DNA of 5,014 nt from Methylotenera sp. (lineage in GTDB: Bacteria; Pseudomonadota; Gammaproteobacteria; Burkholderiales; Methylophilaceae), in contig SXVG01000015.1 in the NCBI GenBank assembly GCA_005791685.1, positions 1-5,014 of the forward strand. Reading direction: 5' to 3'. Below the pieces are notes generated by a model. It was not told the origin of the DNA. It did no database searches and was given only the letters and a program-made list of their open reading frames with translations. The translations under genes were made by a program, and so were the position numbers. Shown piece after piece: positions 1 through 5,014 of the stretch (its first letter is position 1; every line of letters begins with the position of its first letter).

Positions 1-759
1 GAATAAATGTTGGAACATCACTGGGTCACCGCCACCGGCCGCATCAAAGAAGTGCGTACCAAAATGACGGTCTGTTAACAACATGGTCACGGCACCGGCT
101 AACACAGGAATGGTGGCGACCAACAAGAAAGCAGTAATCAACCAACCCCAAGCAAACAATGGCATTTTCATCAAAGTCATGCCAGGCGCGCGCATATTGA
201 ATAGGGTCACAATAACGTTGATAGAACCTAACACAGAAGAAATACCCAATAAGTGCACGGCAAAAATAGCAAAGTCAACGCCTATGCCGCCTTGCACAGA
301 TAATGGTGGGTAGAAAGTCCAACCGGTTGCTAGCGCACCGTCACCGATACCAAATAGGGCCAGGGTGAACGGTAGGGTTAGCAAAATAGCGGAAGGCGGC
401 AACAACCAGAAACCCCAGTTATTCAAACGTGGCAAAGCCATGTCTGGCGCACCGATTTGCAATGGAATCATCCAGTTAGCAAAGCCAGTAGCCGCAGGCA
501 TCAAGGCCGCAAAAATCATGATTAGCGCATGCACGCCTATCAGCTGATTAAAGAACTCCGGGTTAACCAATTGCAGGCCGGGTTGAAATAACTCAGCACG
601 TATACCCAAAATCATGGCCCCGCCAACAAAAAACATAATCATGGCAAAGGTTAAATACATCGTGCCTATGTCTTTGTGGTTGGTGGTGGTTAGCCAACGC
701 ATAATCCCCGTTGGGTGTTCAGCATGCTCATCATGATGCGCTACTGTTGTTGTACTCAT
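1..759 (-). CDS. ctaD: Cytochrome c oxidase subunit I (aa3-type), 5' part only
   Basis: This is the catalytic haem-copper subunit of the aerobic terminal oxidase, an inner-membrane protein that reduces O2 to water and pumps protons. Translating the minus strand from ATG at 759 gives 253 uninterrupted codons, ending in DPVMFQHLF at the window edge. The family continues with WFFGHPEVY, so the CuB ligands, the helix VI Glu and the haem a3 ligands lie outside the window. Visible functional residues are His77 (GVHALIMIF), a low-spin haem a ligand, and the D-channel residues Asp106 (IGAPDMALPR), Asn95 and Asn113. The FANWMIPLQIGAPDM stretch is one residue shorter than in the mitochondrial protein, as I recall for beta/gammaproteobacterial CtaD. 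The N-terminus is His-rich (MSTTTVAHHDEHAEH). A strong Shine-Dalgarno sequence, AGGAGAAGG (770-762), fixes the start. It lies 60 bases downstream of coxB and is almost certainly co-transcribed with it. Truncation is due to the window edge, not to decay. Confidence 0.97.
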   Translation of the reverse strand, partial: MSTTTVAHHDEHAEHPTGIMRWLTTTNHKDIGTMYLTFAMIMFFVGGAMILGIRAELFQPGLQLVNPEFFNQLIGVHALIMIFAALMPAATGFANWMIPLQIGAPDMALPRLNNWGFWLLPPSAILLTLPFTLALFGIGDGALATGWTFYPPLSVQGGIGVDFAIFAVHLLGISSVLGSINVIVTLFNMRAPGMTLMKMPLFAWGWLITAFLLVATIPVLAGAVTMLLTDRHFGTHFFDAAGGGDPVMFQHLF

Positions 760-819
760 TACCTTCTCCTAATTGCTCAAACTAAATCATTAATTAATGT
801 TGATTCAACTTCTATTCAC

Positions 820-1992
820 TTACTGACGAGCGGCTTTTACTTGTGCCGGTTGCAACACATCACCCACGCTGTTGCCCAAAGCATTTCTTTCGTAGGTAAT
901 CACAGCCGCGATTTCGGTGTCATTGAGTAGGGCTTTCCAACCTGGCATCACACGAATACCATTTAATACGCGGTCTAAATGGCCGTCTTTTAAGTATTTA
1001 CCGTCGGCATCAAAAATCGGCCCAGTGGCCACTTTACTGCCAGTTAAAGCTGGGAAAGCAGGCGGTAAACCGGCACCAGACACTTGGTGGCATACCGCAC
1101 AGTTTTTCTCGTAAACGGCCTTACCTTCGGCGACCAATTCGTCTTTGGTCCATTCTTTGTCGGCACCGGCAGAAGCCTTGGCCAACTCTTCTTTTTTAGC
1201 CGCTACCCACACCTTGTATTCTTCCATGGGCACAGCGTCCACCACCACAGGCATGTAGCCATGGCCTTTACCACACAATTCTTTACATTGACCGCGGTAA
1301 GTGCCGGCTTTATCCACTTGCACCCATGTTTCACGGATGAAACCTGGCACGGCTAAGCGTGAAGAACCAAATTGCGGCACCCACCAGTTATGCATCACAT
1401 CGGTGGCGGTCATCAAAATACGTACTTTTTCGCCGACCGGCAACACCAAACGGTTATCCACCTCTAACAAGTATTGCTCGTCTTTCTTACCCTCAAAGCC
1501 TTTATCGGTTTGCTCTTTAGGTGTGGATAGGTTGCTGACAAATTTAATGCCTTTGGCATCACCGTCCATGTATTCGTATTGCCAACGCCATTGTGAGCCC
1601 GTCACTTTAACCACCATGGTGGCTTTATCACGGGTGTCTTCCATCATCACCACGCTGTGGTAAGCCGGAATGCCCATGATGACAAAGTCTATCAGTAACA
1701 AAATGGCAAACGGCACCAAGGTCCAAAAAATTTCTACCGCGGTAGAGGGCGCATGATCCTTAACTGGCTTGAAGTTTTTGCTTTTTCTGTGGGCAAAAAT
1801 AGAGTAGATCATGATGGCCAACACCACAAAGAAAATAGCCATTGAAATGAGCATAAATTTATTGTGCACATGCAATGTGTCTAAAGCCATGGGGGTGACT
1901 GGCTCTGGGAAATTCCAGGCATAATCAGCTTGCGCAGCGACGGACGCTAACATGGCTGACAAAGCTAAACTAATTTTTGTAAAACCTCGCAT
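820..1992 (-). CDS. coxB: Cytochrome c oxidase subunit II with fused C-terminal cytochrome c domain
   Basis: This subunit accepts electrons from cytochrome c at the CuA centre on the periplasmic side and passes them to haem a in subunit I. The 390-residue protein has these parts in order: a signal peptide with probable cleavage after AQA (residue 22); two membrane helices (about 45-67 and 88-110) with the K-channel-type Glu87 in AVEIFWT; the aromatic docking patch SQWRWQYEY (133-141); and a cupredoxin domain. All CuA ligands are present: His201, Cys236, Glu238, Cys240, His244 and Met247. A class I cytochrome c domain follows, with haem motif CAVCH (298-302) and probable axial Met349 in VMPGW. 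Length fits proteobacterial subunit II with a haem c extension, which is longer than the plain form of about 250-300 residues. GGAG at 2004-2001, 8 bases before ATG, supports the start. It sits between a DUF2244 gene (21-base gap) and ctaD (60-base gap). Leu213 and Phe218 replace the Asp and Arg usual in the KxDAxPGR segment. Confidence 0.97.
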   Translation of the reverse strand: MRGFTKISLALSAMLASVAAQADYAWNFPEPVTPMALDTLHVHNKFMLISMAIFFVVLAIMIYSIFAHRKSKNFKPVKDHAPSTAVEIFWTLVPFAILLLIDFVIMGIPAYHSVVMMEDTRDKATMVVKVTGSQWRWQYEYMDGDAKGIKFVSNLSTPKEQTDKGFEGKKDEQYLLEVDNRLVLPVGEKVRILMTATDVMHNWWVPQFGSSRLAVPGFIRETWVQVDKAGTYRGQCKELCGKGHGYMPVVVDAVPMEEYKVWVAAKKEELAKASAGADKEWTKDELVAEGKAVYEKNCAVCHQVSGAGLPPAFPALTGSKVATGPIFDADGKYLKDGHLDRVLNGIRVMPGWKALLNDTEIAAVITYERNALGNSVGDVLQPAQVKAARQ

Positions 1993-2013
1993 AAAACTTA
2001 CTCCAAAACTAAA

Positions 2014-2493
2014 TTAATTAATATTTTTTAATTTTTGTCTGAGGTCCCGCGCCAACTGGCCACGCTGCTCATCGTTTATAAAATTTCGACCAAACTCCAC
2101 TTCATTGCCATGCGAACCTATAAAAAGTGCACACTTACCATTACTGCCTTTTATCGTTGCTACGTCACGCACATTGACTTGTGCCCAGTAGCGCTGAAAA
2201 ACCGTTGTCGTTGTTTCCTTGACGTTTCTTTTTTCTACCACGATACGATCGTCTTCTATCGTAATGCTGTCAAAATCATCCGCATGCAAATAAACCGTGT
2301 GGAAAGCATAAGCAAAAGCCAAAATTTCCAATCCAGCAAACGGCAATACCAACCATGCGCCTATATGCAAAAAGCCTAATGCTACCAGCAAGGCTATACC
2401 TGCTATAACTGCCAGCAACTTAACACTGCCGGCTACCGACAATGAATTATTGGGTCTTGCAATGATGGTATAACCCAAATCCGCTACTGCCAT
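2014..2493 (-). CDS. DUF2244 family small membrane protein, cox operon
   Basis: This 159-residue protein has no established biochemical function. It matches what I recall of the DUF2244 family: an N-terminal RPNNSLS motif (13-19), two predicted membrane helices (about 22-41 and 45-64), the conserved LPFAGLE (50-56) at the second helix, and a soluble C-terminal domain of beta character ending in an IGSHGNEVEFG motif (125-135). W103 in the RYWAQV segment also fits the family. It is the first gene of the leftward unit; its stop codon lies 21 bases before coxB. DUF2244 genes next to subunit II genes are a recurring proteobacterial arrangement, which suggests a role linked to the oxidase, perhaps in assembly or stability, but that is inference. 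The ATG at 2493 follows a modest AAGGG (2505-2501) 7 bases upstream, and the RPN motif close to the N-terminus supports this start. Confidence 0.85.
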   Translation of the reverse strand: MAVADLGYTIIARPNNSLSVAGSVKLLAVIAGIALLVALGFLHIGAWLVLPFAGLEILAFAYAFHTVYLHADDFDSITIEDDRIVVEKRNVKETTTTVFQRYWAQVNVRDVATIKGSNGKCALFIGSHGNEVEFGRNFINDEQRGQLARDLRQKLKNIN

Positions 2494-2892
2494 ACACGGC
2501 CCTTAATCGAAAAACTTAAAGCCCTTAGGAATTAAAATTCTTAGAAAATTTAAGCAGGAAATAGCCAGCGAAAAATGCCACTTTTAAACTTTTCTTAGCA
2601 TGCTTTACCATGCGACAATTTGACGCAGAGCAAAAATACCACGAAAAGGAATTTGGCTCAAGGAAAAGTTACATTTTTGTAACATTCCCATCACGTAAGC
2701 AGCGTATAAGTGTGCCTATATTTTGTCAGTCTGATTTTGACTTATAGGGGCGAATATGCCACTATTTAGGCCTTAAGCGATGCAAAAAAAACGCATGGCC
2801 ATGCAGGTCTACCACGCACTCAATTTAGGTAAACACACACTCATTAATCACCATGCCCACGCTTAACCACTCAAAAAAATCCAAGCTAATCT
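2494..2892. other. Divergent intergenic region between the cox operon and the redox fusion gene
   Basis: These 399 bases are AT-rich, carry no convincing long gene and must contain the start signals of both divergent units. Seen here: a perfect inverted repeat at 2668-2683; two A/T hexamers resembling plus-strand -10 boxes, TATAAG (2705-2710) and TATATT (2717-2722), neither with a good -35 at 16-18 bases; and AGCATGCT (2597-2604) followed by a second CATGC at 2609-2613. Near the plus gene are a 6-codon ORF (2756-2776, stop included) with AGGGG 5 bases upstream and, in the same frame after its stop and one codon, a 28-codon His-rich ORF (2780-2866). For the minus strand I found only a weak pair, TTGTCG (2618-2613) and TAAGAA (2597-2592), at 15-base spacing, which I do not call. 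No GC-rich terminator hairpin followed by a T-run was found. Confidence 0.8.
2668..2683. promoter_or_regulatory. Candidate operator: perfect inverted repeat GTTACA-N4-TGTAAC
   Basis: The arms GTTACA (2668-2673) and TGTAAC (2678-2683) are exact reverse complements around TTTT. The symmetry and 16-base size fit a site for a dimeric regulator. If TATAAG (2705-2710) is a -10 box, transcription would start near 2717 and the repeat would be centred at -41.5, the position used by class II activators of the CRP/FNR superfamily. The absence of a recognisable -35 there would fit activator dependence. The half-site is not the CRP (TGTGA) or FNR (TTGAT) consensus, so the cognate regulator is unknown. An operator for a TetR- or GntR-type repressor, or a role at the leftward cox promoter, is equally possible. 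Confidence 0.4.
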
Positions 2893-5014
2893 ATGGCAAG
2901 CGCAATAAAAAATAAAAATTCAGCTAAGTCGGCGTCAACTACGCCATACGACCTTGTCATCATAGGCGCTGGCCCCAGCGGCTTATCGGCAGCGGTGCGA
3001 GCCAGTGAGCAAGGCTTGAGCTACGTGTTGCTAGAGGCCGAACAAGCGCCTGCTAACACGGTACGTCATTACCAACGTGGCAAATTAGTCATGTCCGAAC
3101 CACGCGGCTTGCCCATGCGCAGTTCCTTGCCGTTTAGCGCGGCTTCGCGGGAAACGGTATTGCAGACATGGGAAAAAACCATGGCTGAGCATAAGCTCAA
3201 TGTGCACTATGGGGCAAAAGCCACAGGCATCACCCAGCAAGCAACCGGATTGCTGGTGCAGTTAACCGACGGCGAAAATTTAAACACTAAAAATGTGGTG
3301 CTGGCCATGGGCGTGCAGGGCAACTTGCGTAAACTCGACATTCCCGGCGACGACTTAGCGCAAATTCAATACCAGTTAGATGATCCCGATGCCTACCAAA
3401 ACGAAACCATAGTGGTCATAGGTGGCGGCGACAGCGGCGTAGAAAATGCCCTCGCCTTAACGGCTCGCAATCAAGTCATCATTTTGAATCGGGCGGAAGA
3501 CTTCAGCAATTGTAAAGACAGCAACCTCAGCCAATTAACCGACGCCAGAAAGCGTGGGGTACTGGACTGGTTGCTGGAAACCAAGCCGCAATCCATAGAA
3601 GCCAATGCTAGGGGTGATTTTCCCATTACCGTGTTTGCCAATACCCCAAATGGCGTGGAGCGCATTCCCTGCCACCGCGTCATCGCCAGGCTAGGCGCCT
3701 TATCCTCACGGCCGTTACTGGAAAGCTTTGGCGTGGGCTTTTCCACGCCTGATTTGTATGCGCTACCGCAATTGTCCTCACGCTACGAATCCAGCATACC
3801 CGGCGTCTACGTGATAGGCGCTTTGGCCGGCTACCCGCTCATCAAGCAAGGCATTAATCAGGGCTTTGAAGTCATAGAGCACATCTTAGGCAAGCCGGTT
3901 GAGCCGGCGGACAGCCCCTTATTACGTGAGAAATTTGCCAGCTTTTGCTCAGACCGCGGCATAGACGATGTCTTAGAGAAAATACGCAAAAGCGTGCCTT
4001 TGCTGGCCATGCTGAGCAGCTTGCAATTGCGTGAACTGGTGCTGGAAAGCAACATTTTATTGCCGCAAGCCGGCGAGGTGATTTTTAAACGCAACGACTA
4101 CAGCACCACCTTCTTTTTTATTGTGGAAGGTGAATTGGACGTATTAATAGACGACGATGATGTGCCCGACGGCCACCTAAAAGCCGGTGAGTTTTTTGGT
4201 GAACTGGCCTTGGTGTCCGGCCGTCGTCGTGCCGGCACGGTGCGCACTACGCAAGCCTGCGTATTAATTGAAACGCCTAAACGGGTCATGCAGAAACTGG
4301 TTGATTCGGTGCAATCCATGCGCCGCATCTTAAATGAAGTGGCGATTAAAACCATCGTTCATTTGTGCATAGGCTTATCACTGAGCGAAAAAGATTTAAA
4401 CGACGTGGCCAATAACGCTACGCTAAAAAGCTATGCGGCCGGCGAAGAATTATTCCACGAAGGCGACGAGGCCGATGGCCTTTACCTCATACAAAGTGGC
4501 TCGGTCACCGTTTCACACATGATAGGTGGCCGCGAAGTGGTGTTGTTTTATGTGGCGGCCGGCCACTACGTAGGCGAAATGTCCTTGGTCTCGGGTGAGC
4601 CACGTTATGCCACGGTGCGTGCAGCGATTGCCACGGAGGCGGTATTCATAGAAGCCACGCGCATGCGTGACATCATTGCGCGCAATCCGGAGATACGCGG
4701 CGAATTGGATGCGCGCTATTTGCAGCATTTGCAAGACCAGGAAAATCGCCAGCAACTGGAAACAGCGTTTGACAGCAATCAATTGACTGGTACGCCATCT
4801 AGCCCGTCCAATTTGATTTCTTTCTTAATCCAACAAGGCGTGGGTGAAGCCACCGACGTATTGCTGATAGACGAATCCTTGTGCGTGCGTTGCAACCATT
4901 GCGAGCAAGCCTGCGCCGACACCCACGGTGGCGCCACCCGTTTAGACCGCGATGCCGGCCCTATTTTTGCCAACATCCGCGTGCCCACCTCCTGCCGGCA
5001 CTGCGCGCACCCGC
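2893..5014 (+). CDS. FAD/NAD(P) oxidoreductase - tandem cNMP-binding - 4Fe-4S ferredoxin fusion, 3' end missing
   Basis: The frame is open from ATG 2893 to the window end: 707 codons with no stop, so the C-terminus is missing. Residues 19-335 form a two-dinucleotide-binding flavoprotein like YpdA or thioredoxin reductase: FAD motif GAGPSG (25-30) with ribose-binding Glu48, LAMG (137-140), NAD(P) motif GGGDSG (177-182) and a closing VYVIGALAGYPLIKQ segment (305-319). There is no CxxC, so it is not a thioredoxin reductase. Residues about 370-480 and 490-605 are two Crp-type cyclic-nucleotide-binding domains, with phosphate cassettes FGELAL...RAGTV (Glu437, Arg446) and VGEMSL...RYATV (Glu562, Arg571). 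From about 656 a ferredoxin domain begins, with CxxCxxCxxxC (Cys664, 667, 670, 674) and CRHCAHP (Cys701, 704), resembling PsrB/DmsB-type multi-cluster subunits. It is probably cytoplasmic, as no signal peptide or membrane helix is seen. An in-frame TAA at 2887-2889 makes ATG 2893 the first possible start, although no clear Shine-Dalgarno precedes it. Inference: nucleotide-gated electron transfer from NAD(P)H to FeS clusters. The true partner and ligand are unknown. Confidence 0.93.
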   Translation, partial: MASAIKNKNSAKSASTTPYDLVIIGAGPSGLSAAVRASEQGLSYVLLEAEQAPANTVRHYQRGKLVMSEPRGLPMRSSLPFSAASRETVLQTWEKTMAEHKLNVHYGAKATGITQQATGLLVQLTDGENLNTKNVVLAMGVQGNLRKLDIPGDDLAQIQYQLDDPDAYQNETIVVIGGGDSGVENALALTARNQVIILNRAEDFSNCKDSNLSQLTDARKRGVLDWLLETKPQSIEANARGDFPITVFANTPNGVERIPCHRVIARLGALSSRPLLESFGVGFSTPDLYALPQLSSRYESSIPGVYVIGALAGYPLIKQGINQGFEVIEHILGKPVEPADSPLLREKFASFCSDRGIDDVLEKIRKSVPLLAMLSSLQLRELVLESNILLPQAGEVIFKRNDYSTTFFFIVEGELDVLIDDDDVPDGHLKAGEFFGELALVSGRRRAGTVRTTQACVLIETPKRVMQKLVDSVQSMRRILNEVAIKTIVHLCIGLSLSEKDLNDVANNATLKSYAAGEELFHEGDEADGLYLIQSGSVTVSHMIGGREVVLFYVAAGHYVGEMSLVSGEPRYATVRAAIATEAVFIEATRMRDIIARNPEIRGELDARYLQHLQDQENRQQLETAFDSNQLTGTPSSPSNLISFLIQQGVGEATDVLLIDESLCVRCNHCEQACADTHGGATRLDRDAGPIFANIRVPTSCRHCAHP

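Noticed and set aside
83..547. Plus-strand open frames of 76 and 60 codons (83-313 and 365-547)
   Set aside because: They lie antisense to ctaD, whose minus-strand translation is an unmistakable subunit I sequence; their own translations resemble no known family.
715..1663. Plus-strand open frames of 65-120 codons opposite coxB (715-930, 917-1114, 1084-1356, 1301-1663)
   Set aside because: All are antisense shadows of a well-supported coxB and the end of ctaD, without ribosome sites or recognisable domains.
2035..2379. 114-codon plus-strand frame opposite the DUF2244 gene
   Set aside because: The minus-strand product has family motifs (RPNNSLS, IGSHGNEVEFG) and operon context; the plus frame has neither.
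2527..2543. Partial inverted repeat GAATTAAAATTC with flanking CTTAG elements as a terminator or operator
   Set aside because: The stem is short and AT-only with mismatches on the minus-strand transcript and no U-tract; it fits chance in AT-rich DNA.
2613..2625. TTGTCG (minus) and TTGACG (plus) as -35 boxes
   Set aside because: No acceptable -10 hexamer lies at 16-18 bases from either, so I do not call promoters from them.
2965..3895. Calling the N-terminal module thioredoxin reductase (trxB)
   Set aside because: The FAD and NAD(P) motifs match the fold, but the redox CxxC is absent and the FAD Gly-Asp is changed, so the named function is not supported.
4021..4700. Calling the plus-strand gene a Crp/Fnr transcription factor because of its cNMP domains
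   Set aside because: No helix-turn-helix segment follows either cNMP domain; the sequence goes through a linker straight into the 4Fe-4S ferredoxin domain.
3471..4988. Minus-strand frames of 69-91 codons within the fusion gene
   Set aside because: Shadows of the 707-codon plus-strand frame, which carries cofactor-binding motifs in one continuous reading frame.

Overview
The window looks like a moderate-GC proteobacterial chromosome, most likely betaproteobacterial. The cytochrome oxidase subunits are of the beta/gammaproteobacterial A-type: subunit II carries a C-terminal cytochrome c domain and subunit I has the 'FANWMIPLQIGAPDM' signature. A Methylophilales-like source is only a guess. The window holds two divergent transcription units separated by about 400 bases of non-coding DNA, and both units run off the window ends.

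Leftward unit (positions 2493 to 1, minus strand): a small two-helix membrane protein of the DUF2244 family, then coxB (aa3/caa3 oxidase subunit II with CuA ligands and a fused haem c domain), then the first 253 codons of ctaD (subunit I). Gaps are 21 and 60 bases and the genes are co-oriented, so this is very probably one cytochrome c oxidase operon. The rest of ctaD and the usual assembly and subunit III genes would lie beyond position 1.

Rightward unit (2893 to 5014, plus strand): a single open frame of at least 707 codons with no stop. It encodes a multidomain redox/signalling fusion: an N-terminal FAD/NAD(P) oxidoreductase module without a redox CxxC, two tandem cyclic-nucleotide-binding (Crp-type) domains that both keep the phosphate-binding Glu and Arg, and the beginning of a PsrB/DmsB-like multi-cluster 4Fe-4S ferredoxin domain that is cut by the window end. 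Its architecture suggests NAD(P)H-to-FeS electron transfer gated by a nucleotide second messenger. This is the most interesting object here.

The intergenic region (2494-2892) contains a perfect 16-base inverted repeat (2668-2683). It lies where a class II activator would sit relative to a possible -10 box. There are also two tiny in-frame ORFs upstream of the fusion gene. No RNA genes, mobile elements or CRISPR arrays were seen.
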